A stretch of DNA of 64,000 nucleotides from Solidesulfovibrio carbinolicus (GCF_004135975.1 NZ_CP026538.1:3844001-3908000); one strand, 5' to 3'. Counted from the first letter of the stretch, positions 24,887 through 32,865 are shown. Notes: generated from the sequence alone by a model not told the origin. Program-made: numbers and translations.

Positions 24887-26428
24887 CTATCTAAATGAAA
24901 GGCTAATATTTCGAAAATCTATTTGTTGTTCCTCGGCACCCGATCCGCTTGTAAAGCCCCATATAAAATTTTTGAAGGCTTCATCTTCTGCAGTCGTCAA
25001 GGTATGCTTATCCGTAACATAGACTGATGTCAGTTTACTGAGTTTCATGCTGCTTCCGTCAAAATCGGATTTCGTGTCACAAAGCCCTGCGGCTGTATAG
25101 ACTTGTGAGGTGCATGCTGCATTGAGATCTGAATCCGCACACGTGGCGACCCAACTCTTGATTGCCAGGTTAGCACCAGACTTAACAACATCCATTCTAT
25201 AGAAATAAGTTCTTCCCTGCTTGAAATCCATATACTTCAACATGCTTCCAGCGACATTCGATGCATTGTCGCCAGATCCATGCCGCACATCACTATACCG
25301 ACTGACGTTTCCCACAAAGGAATTACTTGGCCCCTTACACGTCTTTCGAAGATACGCTGTATTTGTGCCGGAATACATGATGGCGACATGATCTCCCTGA
25401 GAACTGGAGTCATTCATCAGGCCATTGTCGCCCTCACACGAAGCCGTCGCGGCCGAGGGCCACCAATTACTGGAACTATTCGAATATGTATCAATTTCAA
25501 CAGCAAACTTCGGTGGATTCAGACCTTTAGTAAAACCACTTTTATCGACATATTCTGCGATTTTTGTCTTAAACGTCCCATCAGGAGAATCATACACTCG
25601 CGAATCTCCAGCATACCCCAAAAGCCCGCCTTCTGCCGAGTCGCCCCCACAGGACAGGTAATTATTCCTGGACGCATTCAGGACGGCGACGGTAAATCCA
25701 TCACCGGTTTTCGTCGTAAACTTAAACGTAAAGAAAAGCCGAAAGCCGGCCCCAAAGGCGCCGATGCCGTTTGTGCTGTATTTTGCGTTCGTCCCAGTAT
25801 ACCAAACATTCCCGAACCCATACTTGTAACTTTTGCCCACCGTAAGATTTTGCGGCACGATATCGGCCTTATCAAGGGCAACAGGAATATCCCGGCTGGA
25901 ATCGGGCGAATACGCCGCATAATTGGCTCGCCCGGTCGGATTGTTAAAGTTAAACGACACAAGATTTGGAGGAACATACTCTTCTGGCGGGACATAGGTT
26001 ATCTTCTTTGAAAGAACAGCATTCGCCTCTCCGCCCGTCCCCGTTTGCGCAACTCCTTGAGAAGTTACCGTATATTGATCAGACCCAAGACTGGCAACCG
26101 ACAAGGTAAATTTGCCGCCAAGCTCAGTGGCATAATCCCCTGCCAAAGAACTCATCGCCCATGTCGTGCCGAAAGCATTGCCGGCAGCCAACTCCGACAT
26201 GGATTGCGCGTAGTTCAATCCAGAAAGCGCCGCATAATAGGCCGAGGCTCCCCGCTCACCCGCAACTTTCTCCTGAACGGCCGTTGAATTCATCCTCGAC
26301 ACACCAGCAGCCGCTCCACCCAATACGACGAGGGCTGCAATAGCCCATAACAGCGAAGCTCCAGAGACATTATCAGAAGCAAATTGCCTCTTTATAGCCG
26401 TAAAAAAGTAACGAAACGCACGACTCAT
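24887..26428 (-). CDS. PilX-like minor pilin with L-type lectin-like domain (first copy)
   Basis: 513 aa, ATG with AGGAG six bases upstream. A pilin-like hydrophobic helix begins NVSGASLLWAIAALVVLGG (about residues 20-40). The rest is predicted beta-rich with shared lectin-like blocks: GGLLGYAGDSRVYDS, PPKFAVEIDTYSN (about residue 303) and GDHVAIMYSG (about 344), and several Cys pairs. The order pilin helix then carbohydrate-binding-like domain recalls the MshP/MshQ end of MSHA loci. It starts 9 bases after the upstream prepilin. Base composition is clearly AT-richer than that of the 23332 paralogue. Function as a pilus-tip adhesin is inferred. Confidence 0.7.
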   Translation of the reverse strand: MSRAFRYFFTAIKRQFASDNVSGASLLWAIAALVVLGGAAAGVSRMNSTAVQEKVAGERGASAYYAALSGLNYAQSMSELAAGNAFGTTWAMSSLAGDYATELGGKFTLSVASLGSDQYTVTSQGVAQTGTGGEANAVLSKKITYVPPEEYVPPNLVSFNFNNPTGRANYAAYSPDSSRDIPVALDKADIVPQNLTVGKSYKYGFGNVWYTGTNAKYSTNGIGAFGAGFRLFFTFKFTTKTGDGFTVAVLNASRNNYLSCGGDSAEGGLLGYAGDSRVYDSPDGTFKTKIAEYVDKSGFTKGLNPPKFAVEIDTYSNSSSNWWPSAATASCEGDNGLMNDSSSQGDHVAIMYSGTNTAYLRKTCKGPSNSFVGNVSRYSDVRHGSGDNASNVAGSMLKYMDFKQGRTYFYRMDVVKSGANLAIKSWVATCADSDLNAACTSQVYTAAGLCDTKSDFDGSSMKLSKLTSVYVTDKHTLTTAEDEAFKNFIWGFTSGSGAEEQQIDFRNISLSFR

Positions 26429-26437
26429 AGCCGACTC

Positions 26438-26965
26438 CTACTGAAGCTTATTTACCTTCACGCGGGTCGAATACGCTTGGTTCATGCCAACCGAAGTATC
26501 ATCACCTTGCATATTAAAAGAAACACCAATCAAATTGATGCTGGAGTTATTCGAGAAGGAGCTCAACGCAGTCGAAGAATAGTTTACATAATATCTAAAT
26601 TGCAGACTTCCGACTGCAACTCCGTCCACCAACGTATAATTTGTTCCTGCATACCGGTAAACAATGGCGTTTCCATTCTGAAAGATAAAACAATTTGTTC
26701 CATTGTAATTATAGGTCACATTGGCGGCGTTTCCAATTGCTCCAGACGGCACAAGTTGCGTGAACTCGATGGTCATCCGCTGCAAAGCCATCTGGGCCTT
26801 CTGAACCACCTCGTCCGCGTTACGGGCGTGAGTATATCCTCGAGCAACATTCGTCAGCAGACTGGTGCCAAACGCGGCAATAATGCCCATGACCACAAGA
26901 GAGGCCACGATCTCGATCAGCGTGAACCCCGGACACTTGCGTCGGAGACAGCGTTGTTTCGACAT
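26438..26965 (-). CDS. Type IV minor prepilin (PilW/MshO-like)
   Basis: 175 aa from ATG 26965 (GGGAG five bases upstream). The prepilin signature is KCPGFTLIEIVASLVVMG, with cleavage after Gly13 and Glu at +5. A longer start at 27025 is less likely since its extra sequence is in the next gene's tail. The body has the GspJ/PilW-like long helix then a beta-rich part. It originally began one base after the stop of the prepilin at 28864; an IS66 insertion now separates them, so its transcription may be reduced or rely on a promoter within the IS. Confidence 0.85.
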   Translation of the reverse strand: MSKQRCLRRKCPGFTLIEIVASLVVMGIIAAFGTSLLTNVARGYTHARNADEVVQKAQMALQRMTIEFTQLVPSGAIGNAANVTYNYNGTNCFIFQNGNAIVYRYAGTNYTLVDGVAVGSLQFRYYVNYSSTALSSFSNNSSINLIGVSFNMQGDDTSVGMNQAYSTRVKVNKLQ

Positions 26966-27005
26966 ATCAACTCCCGCCGGCATTGCAATTCCCGGCATTC
27001 GAGCT

Positions 27006-27013
27006 AAACAGAT
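27006..27013. repeat. Left copy of the 8-bp IS66 target-site duplication
   Basis: AAACAGAT directly abuts the left end of the IS and is repeated exactly at 28460-28467. Confidence 0.92.
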
Positions 27014-28459
27014 GTACCCGCTCACACCCTCTGGACATTTTCTATGAAATGCCCATTGTTTTCAAATGGATCACGCCATGGCGTCTGCCAAGCTCATTAC
27101 GCCTGAAGTGGTCAGGCACACACCGTGGCCCATGCTGGGCTTCGTCCATGAACTGACTGTCGAGAACCGGAAGCTCCGGCTCGAAATTGAAGCACTTCAG
27201 GCCAAGCTCAATCAGAATTCCGCTAATTCCAACAAGCCGCCGTCATCAGACAGCCCTTTCAAGCCCAGGGCGAAGAAGACCAACAAGACCGAACCCCGCA
27301 AAAAACGCATCGGTGTCCGCCAGCAGTGTCTTCGGCCCACGGAAATCACGGAACTTCATCCCGGTCCGTGTGCATGCGGCTGCCCCGACCTGATTGATCC
27401 CGAGCCCTACTACATCCATCAACACATCGAGATTCCCGAGCCCAGGCTCGATGTGGAACACATCATCCTTTACCAAGGCCGTTGCTCTCGGTGCGGCCGA
27501 ATGATCAAAGCTCTGGTCCCGCCAGAGAAACGCACGGGCTTTGGACCCCGGCTTTCGGCCAACATCGCCGAGCTTTGCGGCATCCATGGGGACAGCCGTC
27601 GCGCTGTGCAGGACTACCTCTTGTCCGTCTTCGGCCTGCCCATCAGCCAAGGCGGGATTCAGAAAGTCATTGATCGGGTCTCTCAAGCCATCAAGCCACA
27701 TTACGATAGCATCGCCAAGGTCGCGAGGAGCGCGCCGGTTGGACATGTTGACGAGACCTCTTGGCGTCGCAAGGCCAGACTGGTCTGGCTTTGGGTTCTG
27801 GCCAGTTCCCGCGCCGCATTGTTCATGATCCATCCCAGGCGCTCTAAAGCCGCGTTCGAGGAGCTTGTCCAGGGATGGTCCGGCATTCTGGTCGCCGACG
27901 GTTACGCCGTGTATCGCCAATGGGTGGGGCTGCGACAGGCCTGTCTGGCGCACCTGATCCGCGAGGCTGAGGGGTTGGCCGAGCGCAAAGACGCAGCCTT
28001 GGCCCAGTGTGGAACCTGGGCGAGAGACGAACTTAGGCGGCTGTGCCATATGGCCAAAGCCCCGCCTACCGTCGGCGAATGGCGGGCGTTCATCGCGCGA
28101 CTCCATCGCTTGATTTCGATCTACGGCGATCGCAAGGATCCCGCAGGTAGGCTGGTCCGTCACCTGGAACGTGAGATAGAGCATTTGTGGTTGTTCCTCC
28201 AAGAGGCCGGCGTTGAGCCGACGAACAACCTCGCGGAGCGGACGTTGCGATTCGGGGTGCTCTGGCGCAAGAGAAGTCTCGGAACCGCCAGTGAAAGTGG
28301 TGACAACTGGGTTGAACGCATCCTCAGCTTGCGCCAGACGTGCAGAATTCAGGGAAGGCGAACCTTCCCGGTGCTGGTCGATGCGATGGCGGCCGCTTTT
28401 CAAACTCGGTCTCCGAGCCTGGATTGGATTCAGGCGCTGCTTATCCCGTGAGCGCATAC
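27014..28459 (+). mobile_element. IS66-family insertion sequence, single-gene type, 1446 bp
   Basis: The ends are GTACCCGCTCAC at the left (27014-27025) and its imperfect complement at the right, giving GTATGCGCTCAC read inward (28448-28459); 9 of 12 positions match and both begin GTA as in IS66 elements. An exact 8-bp duplication AAACAGAT flanks it. It carries only the transposase gene, as in the ISBst12-like branch lacking TnpA and TnpB. It interrupts the 3' end of a minor prepilin gene in the pilus operon. Confidence 0.93.
27066..28451 (+). CDS. IS66-family transposase (TnpC type)
   Basis: 461 aa. The N-terminal leucine-zipper-like region (ENRKLRLEIEALQAKLNQNSANSNKPPSSD) is diagnostic of IS66 transposases, followed by a basic linker, a zinc-binding cysteine cluster (PCACGCPD and GRCSRCGR) and the DDE domain with VDETSWRR, LVADGYAVYRQW and the terminal EPTNNLAERTLR. 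The frame is intact. It reads opposite to the pilus genes it interrupts. Confidence 0.95.
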   Translation: MDHAMASAKLITPEVVRHTPWPMLGFVHELTVENRKLRLEIEALQAKLNQNSANSNKPPSSDSPFKPRAKKTNKTEPRKKRIGVRQQCLRPTEITELHPGPCACGCPDLIDPEPYYIHQHIEIPEPRLDVEHIILYQGRCSRCGRMIKALVPPEKRTGFGPRLSANIAELCGIHGDSRRAVQDYLLSVFGLPISQGGIQKVIDRVSQAIKPHYDSIAKVARSAPVGHVDETSWRRKARLVWLWVLASSRAALFMIHPRRSKAAFEELVQGWSGILVADGYAVYRQWVGLRQACLAHLIREAEGLAERKDAALAQCGTWARDELRRLCHMAKAPPTVGEWRAFIARLHRLISIYGDRKDPAGRLVRHLEREIEHLWLFLQEAGVEPTNNLAERTLRFGVLWRKRSLGTASESGDNWVERILSLRQTCRIQGRRTFPVLVDAMAAAFQTRSPSLDWIQALLIP

Positions 28460-28864
28460 AAACAGATATGTCAACTTGGCCCCTGAATTAGCATTTGCCG
28501 CTATTGTCACCAACAAGAATTGGTTGGCCGCACTATCCACAAAGACATTCGATGCATTCGGACAGACATATCGACGTTCGACGACATAGTAGCTTGTTCC
28601 ATTGCCATACGTACTCTGAACGCCAACATTGATATTCGCGCAAAGTCCATTCAAATTATTGGCAAAAGACGTCTCTTTATCGGCGATCATGTTTTCCATG
28701 ACGAGCTGCAAAAACGCGTCGGACTGCAATTGCTGCACCGGAACATGGGTCATTGTCGTGGAAGGCGCAAAAAAGGACACCGCCATGACCGCGACGATGC
28801 CAAACAGGACAATGGTCATGATCAGCTCAAGCAGCGTGAAACCGGACGAACGTTCCGTATTCAT
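28430..28864 (-). CDS. Type IV minor prepilin (MshD/PilV-like), 3' end replaced by IS66
   Basis: 144 aa as it stands. The prepilin signature is SSGFTLLELIMTIVLFG (cleavage after Gly8). The last nine residues (VCAHGISSA) are encoded by IS66 DNA. Removing the IS and one copy of the AAACAGAT duplication restores a tail of SSNAGNCNAGGS and a TGA stop one base before the next prepilin start, i.e. a 147-aa protein in a tightly coupled operon. The protein may still assemble since only the extreme C-terminus changes. It overlaps the upstream prepilin gene by four bases. Confidence 0.85.
   Translation of the reverse strand: MNTERSSGFTLLELIMTIVLFGIVAVMAVSFFAPSTTMTHVPVQQLQSDAFLQLVMENMIADKETSFANNLNGLCANINVGVQSTYGNGTSYYVVERRYVCPNASNVFVDSAANQFLLVTIAANANSGAKLTYLFVCAHGISSA
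28460..28467. repeat. Right copy of the 8-bp IS66 target-site duplication
   Basis: AAACAGAT, identical to 27006-27013, starts directly after the right IS end. Confidence 0.92.
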
Positions 28865-29391
28865 GGAATAAACCCCGTGTACGGCGTGACGGAGACCGAT
28901 TCAACCTTGGACGATTCCGTAACACTGATCGTTTGTGTCCCCGTAACGACCGCGGCGCTGCCGCCTGGCGTCGTGATATTCCCGGAAACCGGCTGGCCCC
29001 GGGAATCGAAAAGAATGAAATTCGCGCCGGACAGGGCGACATTTGCCGGCATGGCGCGCGTATTTGTCCCTTGCCCGGGAAATACGGCGTTGGCGGTATC
29101 GGGATTGTCGGAAACCAATTGATACGAACCCGCCGTGAAGCTGATGCCCCAGGTATAGACGTCGCCCATTGCGCGGGATTGGGCATACCGCAGGGCCGAG
29201 CGCAAGGCGTCGGCCTCGGCCATGGCCTGAACCCCTTGGGTGCCGGTACGGTTCACCACCGCGATGGCCAAAATGCCCAAAACGACAAGGACGGCTATGA
29301 CTTCAATAATCGTAAAACCAAACGTTTCCGAGAGGTTTTTTGCTATTTTCAAATAGCGGCGTCCACGAAGCCTCGGTAAGCGACTGCGCAT
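28861..29391 (-). CDS. Type IV minor prepilin (GspH/FimT/MshC-like)
   Basis: 176 aa from ATG 29391 (GGAGG five bases upstream). The prepilin motif is ETFGFTIIEVIAVLVVLG, with cleavage after the Gly at residue 25, an unusually long basic leader (RSRLPRLRGRR). The segment ALRSALRYAQSRAMGD after the helix is typical of GspH/FimT pseudopilins. It opens a three-prepilin run with a four-base overlap to the next gene. An alternative start further upstream lacks a ribosome site. Confidence 0.85.
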   Translation of the reverse strand: MRSRLPRLRGRRYLKIAKNLSETFGFTIIEVIAVLVVLGILAIAVVNRTGTQGVQAMAEADALRSALRYAQSRAMGDVYTWGISFTAGSYQLVSDNPDTANAVFPGQGTNTRAMPANVALSGANFILFDSRGQPVSGNITTPGGSAAVVTGTQTISVTESSKVESVSVTPYTGFIP

Positions 29392-29504
29392 GCGGCCTCC
29401 CTGCCTTTTCCCTTCTAGCGCAAACGCCATCGGGCGTGAAGAGCTTTGCCAGCGCCAAAGCCGTATTGTAGCCCAAGCGTCGCAGGTTCCGAAAAGCAGC
29501 GAAA

Positions 29505-31631
29505 CTACCAACGCCCTTGCTGCATGGGCGGCAGCATGGCGGCCATCTGCTCTATTTGACGCAACAACTCCGCATCGGTCTCAGGAGTTTTCAGCCGCGC
29601 CAATTCCAGAAGGACCTTGCCCTTGTACTGCTGGCCGGAAGCCACGGCCGCAAGCGCCAGGTCGTAGAGATCCCGGGCGCTGGTTGCGGGACGCATAGGA
29701 TTGGCAATATCGAGCAACGTTTCATAGGCCGCCTTGAATTGCTGCAACCGGACATGGCAGGCGTAGACATTTCGCTGCACGGCCTCCCTTTCCGACGGCA
29801 TCGCCCGCGCAAGCGCCCGCTTTTGCCAGGCCAGCGCTTCCTGGTAGCGCTCCTCCTTGAAAGCCGCCAGCCCGCGCAAGGCGTACCCCATAAAGCGGTC
29901 AGGATAGGCCCGGATGACGATGTCTGCATGAAGCGCGGCCTGGGCCGGCTGGCCGGCGGCCAGAAAGAGCTTGGCCGCGATGGTGTTGGCCGTCAGCCCT
30001 TCGGGCGCGGACTCCAGAAGCCGCTGACATTCCATGGCCGCCTTTTCCCGTTTGGCGGGCTCCAGGTCCTCGAAATCCAGCAGTTGCCAGCCGGCGTGGT
30101 CCAGGACTTCGAGGCCAAACCGGCGCGCCAGCTCCGGCTCCTTGTCCGCATCAACATACACGGCCAGCACATCGTCAAAGTAGATCGGGACAAAACGGGT
30201 CTGTTCACCCAAATTCTTCTTGAACTCCTTATCCGTGACATTAGGAAGGAGATACGTCGGGCGGTATTCCTGGACAACTTTCGCCAACACGGTCTTGTCG
30301 TTAAACGCAACGCTGGCGGCGTACAAATCCTTGGTGGCAAACAGCATGGTCTGCATGTCCATGCCAATCAAGTATTTTGGGTAAAGCCGCCATTGCAGAT
30401 ACCCGCCAGGATTGGGCACGTTGTAGATGCGCCCGCCGTGGCCATGAGTCATCAAGAAATTGCATGCTCCCTCGGGCAGGCGCGAGCGGTCCACCGGATA
30501 GGACGGCCGATTGCCCAAAAAGGAGAAGGTCGCCCACAGCGTAAGCCCCACGCACAAAAGCGACATGGCCCACAAGACGCGGACATCGCCCCGATCCCTT
30601 TGGCGCTCGGCCCGCAAGGCGACCACATCGCCGAAAATGGGCAACGCCAAAACCATAAATTCTAAGGTGAAGCGGACCATCATGGGCAAAAGGACGAGTC
30701 CGCCGGCCAGGAGCATGATCCTGTCCAGGCGCAGCCGTTTTTGCACGGCCAGCCACAAGGCGCCGAGCATAGCGCCCAGCACCAGGGCCACGGTGGCCCC
30801 CTCCACCAGGCGGCCGTCCGGGAAAAAATGCAGGGAAAAGAAACGGGCCCAGGGCTGGGCGGCCAACTCCATGACGGTAAATTCATGAAACGGCGGCGCA
30901 GCAAACGCCTTGGCCAGCAGGTCCAGGCCGGCCGGCGTGGCCAGCACGGCGTAGAGCGAGAGGATAAGCGGCCAACGCACCGGCCGCAGGGGATTGGGCC
31001 TGGCCTTCAAAAACAGCGTATTGAGGAAATGCAGGGCCAGATACGACCCCAACACGAGCAGGACGACAGGGTATTCCACGCCATGGATGTTGACCCAGAT
31101 GACGGTCAGGACCGGCAGGGCCCAGGCCCAGCGTTGGCGGTAATTGACGATGTAATGGACGAACAGAATGAACAGGTAGGTGATGGCATGGGGGCGCAAC
31201 AGGATGTCGCGCGGCTGCAAGGCCAGGGCGTAGGCGCACACAATGGCCAGGGCCATGAGTTTGCCGCCTTCCTCGCCGGCCTGGCCGGCCCGGCGCAAAT
31301 AGGCGAACACGCAAAAGACGGAAGCCAGAAACACCAGCGCCCGGAAAATCGTCAGCGCCGTATACCCGCCCAGGGAATACAGGTGATGCACGATGACCTG
31401 GTAGAGCCAGTAGTAGTCGAGCCAGGTGTTTTCCGTCGGCAGATAGGAAAAAAAAGGCCCTGTCGGCAGGGCCAGATGTTCGGCGATGTAAGCGCCGCCG
31501 AGCAAATGGTACCAGAGGTCAAAGTCCAGGGCGACAATGGGCCAACGGTACCACAGAACAGCCAGACCACCCAACAGCAGGAGGATTGGCCAGTGACGCT
31601 TCGCTCCAGACAACAGACTGACGGATTTCAT
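29505..31631 (-). CDS. Multi-pass membrane protein with C-terminal TPR region, within the pilin cluster
   Basis: 708 aa. The N-terminal 400 residues hold about ten membrane helices with a LDFDLWYHLLGGAYIAEH segment early in the first periplasmic loop, resembling GT-C-fold glycosyltransferases (PMT/PglL-like) or the related DUF family. Residues about 410-500 are a soluble domain and about 530-700 carry TPR-like helices (GYALRGLAAFKEERYQEAL, VYACHVRLQQFKAAYETLLD). Placed between major and minor pilin genes, a role in pilin glycosylation or pilus assembly is plausible but not shown; the usual oligosaccharyltransferase ligase motif was not confirmed. Confidence 0.6.
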   Translation of the reverse strand: MKSVSLLSGAKRHWPILLLLGGLAVLWYRWPIVALDFDLWYHLLGGAYIAEHLALPTGPFFSYLPTENTWLDYYWLYQVIVHHLYSLGGYTALTIFRALVFLASVFCVFAYLRRAGQAGEEGGKLMALAIVCAYALALQPRDILLRPHAITYLFILFVHYIVNYRQRWAWALPVLTVIWVNIHGVEYPVVLLVLGSYLALHFLNTLFLKARPNPLRPVRWPLILSLYAVLATPAGLDLLAKAFAAPPFHEFTVMELAAQPWARFFSLHFFPDGRLVEGATVALVLGAMLGALWLAVQKRLRLDRIMLLAGGLVLLPMMVRFTLEFMVLALPIFGDVVALRAERQRDRGDVRVLWAMSLLCVGLTLWATFSFLGNRPSYPVDRSRLPEGACNFLMTHGHGGRIYNVPNPGGYLQWRLYPKYLIGMDMQTMLFATKDLYAASVAFNDKTVLAKVVQEYRPTYLLPNVTDKEFKKNLGEQTRFVPIYFDDVLAVYVDADKEPELARRFGLEVLDHAGWQLLDFEDLEPAKREKAAMECQRLLESAPEGLTANTIAAKLFLAAGQPAQAALHADIVIRAYPDRFMGYALRGLAAFKEERYQEALAWQKRALARAMPSEREAVQRNVYACHVRLQQFKAAYETLLDIANPMRPATSARDLYDLALAAVASGQQYKGKVLLELARLKTPETDAELLRQIEQMAAMLPPMQQGRW

Positions 31632-31723
31632 GTCTTCACGCTATACTGACGTCCAGATTGGAGCGCACGGCCCCAAGGCGCGGTTCGCAGATTTTGGGAT
31701 ACGCTTTCAGAAAGCGAAACGGA

Positions 31724-32092
31724 TCAGGAACCACCAGCGACGGGGCTGACCCAGCTTCCCGTCGCAGGCGTGGCGTTGATCGTGGCCGTGACGGTAACTG
31801 TACCGGTCAGATTGCCTGTGCAGACGAGACTCGACGTCTCGGTGGAGCTGCTGACAACAACATCATCGCACACCTGTTGCGCATCGACGGCAAGGGTCAA
31901 TCCGGACGCGGCGCGCCGGGCAAACTCCAGGGACAACTGCGATTGCGCAGCAGCGACCACCAACTGCCCCGCAGCCTTTCGTGATTGACCTTGGATATCG
32001 AAATAGTTCGACAAAGCAAAGACCGAGAGAATGCCAAAAAGCACCAAGACGAGAACAATTTCTAGCAACGTAAAGCCATGGCACCTGTCCAT
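31724..32092 (-). CDS. Type IV pilin (second copy, related to the 32162 pilin)
   Basis: 122 aa from ATG 32092, giving a six-residue leader (MDRCHG) before FTLLEIVLVLVLFG. An in-frame ATG at 32143 would lengthen the leader to 23 residues but would place a perfect 13-bp hairpin (32099-32141) inside the gene. After the helix it shares KAAGQLVVAAAQSQLSLEFA and the disulfide-loop pattern CDDVVV...LVCTGNLTGTVTVTA with the 32162 pilin, which indicates gene duplication. It lacks the Gly-Thr tail of the paralogue. It is probably an alternative or minor pilin subunit. Confidence 0.8.
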   Translation of the reverse strand: MDRCHGFTLLEIVLVLVLFGILSVFALSNYFDIQGQSRKAAGQLVVAAAQSQLSLEFARRAASGLTLAVDAQQVCDDVVVSSSTETSSLVCTGNLTGTVTVTATINATPATGSWVSPVAGGS

Positions 32093-32098
32093 TTCTCC

Positions 32099-32141
32099 GC
32101 AACGGGACGACGAAACGGATGGACTTTTGTCGTCCCGTTGC
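32099..32141 (-). promoter_or_regulatory. 13-bp perfect hairpin between the two pilin genes
   Basis: GCAACGGGACGAC (32099-32111) and its exact complement (32129-32141) with a 17-nt loop lie between the stop of the first pilin and the start of the second. On the minus strand the hairpin is followed by GGAGAAATG rather than a U-tract, so it resembles an mRNA stability or processing structure or translational control element more than a terminator. It would set the ratio of the two pilins. Confidence 0.55.
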
Positions 32142-32161
32142 ATCAGCACCAACTCCGATTT

Positions 32162-32689
32162 TTAGGAACCACCACCAGTATCACCAGTACCGCCAGTACC
32201 GCCAGTACCGCCAGTACCGCCAGTACCGCCAGTACCGCCAGTACCGCCAGTACCGCCAGTACCGCCAGTACCGCCAGTACCGCCAGTACCGCCAGTACCA
32301 CCAGCAGCTTCAGGATTTTTCCATGTTCCTGTAGCACTAGCACCGCCGCCAACATTTGCGGTAATAGTTACCGTACCAGTCAAATCACCAGCACAAGCAA
32401 TGTTAACATTCTCAGAAGTAATGCTTGAAGTAGTAACATTGCCGCACACCCCAGCCGTAGTACCAAACGCTGTCGTGTTTCCAAGCTTCTTCAATCCATA
32501 CTCAAGGGAAAGCTGCGACTGCGCCGCAGCCACGAGACCATTGGCCGCGCTGGCCCGGGCCTGAGCCTGCATGTCAAAATACTTCGGCACGGCGACCACG
32601 GCCAGGATGCCGAGGATGACCAGGACGGCGATGATTTCGATGAGGGTGAAACCGCGCTGTTCGCGCTTGCGGTCGTGCTGTTCTGCCAT
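32162..32689 (-). CDS. Major-type type IV pilin with Gly-Gly-Thr repeat tail
   Basis: 175 aa from ATG 32689 with GGAGG eight bases upstream; the leader MAEQHDRKREQRG precedes FTLIEIIAVLVILGILAVV. The body has ANGLVAAAQSQLSLEYGLKK and a Cys pair (GVCGNV, NIACAGDLTG), as in MshA-like pilins. The last about 40 residues are a run of Gly-Gly-Thr triplets encoded by a 9-bp tandem repeat, a surface-exposed tail whose length could vary by slippage in steps of three residues. First of two tandem pilin genes; a possible sigma-54 site lies upstream. Confidence 0.88.
   Translation of the reverse strand: MAEQHDRKREQRGFTLIEIIAVLVILGILAVVAVPKYFDMQAQARASAANGLVAAAQSQLSLEYGLKKLGNTTAFGTTAGVCGNVTTSSITSENVNIACAGDLTGTVTITANVGGGASATGTWKNPEAAGGTGGTGGTGGTGGTGGTGGTGGTGGTGGTGGTGGTGGTGDTGGGS
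32183..32300. repeat. 9-bp coding minisatellite (about 13 units)
   Basis: The + strand unit is GCCAGTACC, nearly identical across about 13 copies, with diverged units at the gene's 3' end. The unit length is a multiple of three, so copy-number change alters only the number of Gly-Gly-Thr triplets in the pilin tail and keeps the frame. Confidence 0.92.
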
Positions 32690-32748
32690 TGATTTTTCCT
32701 CCAAAGGGGTTGCGCCGCTCCAGGGCGGCCTTTTCTAAAAAGAACCTT

Positions 32749-32764
32749 AGCAAAAACCATGTCA
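32749..32764 (-). promoter_or_regulatory. Weak candidate sigma-54 promoter for the pilin genes
   Basis: On the minus strand the sequence reads TGACAT, five bases, TTGCT. The -12 part matches the consensus, while the -24 part lacks the second G of TGGCAC. It lies about 60-75 bases before the pilin start and next to a gene for a sigma-54 activator, which is why it is listed. Confidence 0.3.
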
Positions 32765-32865
32765 CCGTTTTAAGGCGCTTTAACCATAAGAGATGACGGA
32801 CAAAATTTCTGCCCCATCGCAGTTGGCAGCCTCGTTTTCCGGCCTATCCTCCATAATTTGATGCT

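Noticed and set aside
32143-32152. Upstream start codons (ATG 32143, TTG 32152) for the second pilin
   Set aside because: They would put a perfect 13-bp hairpin inside the coding region and give a 23-residue or longer leader; ATG 32092 yields a normal six-residue leader. The short ribosome-site spacing leaves some doubt.
32183-32300. CRISPR-like repeat array
   Set aside because: Units are contiguous 9-mers without spacers and encode Gly-Gly-Thr in frame; there are no cas genes.
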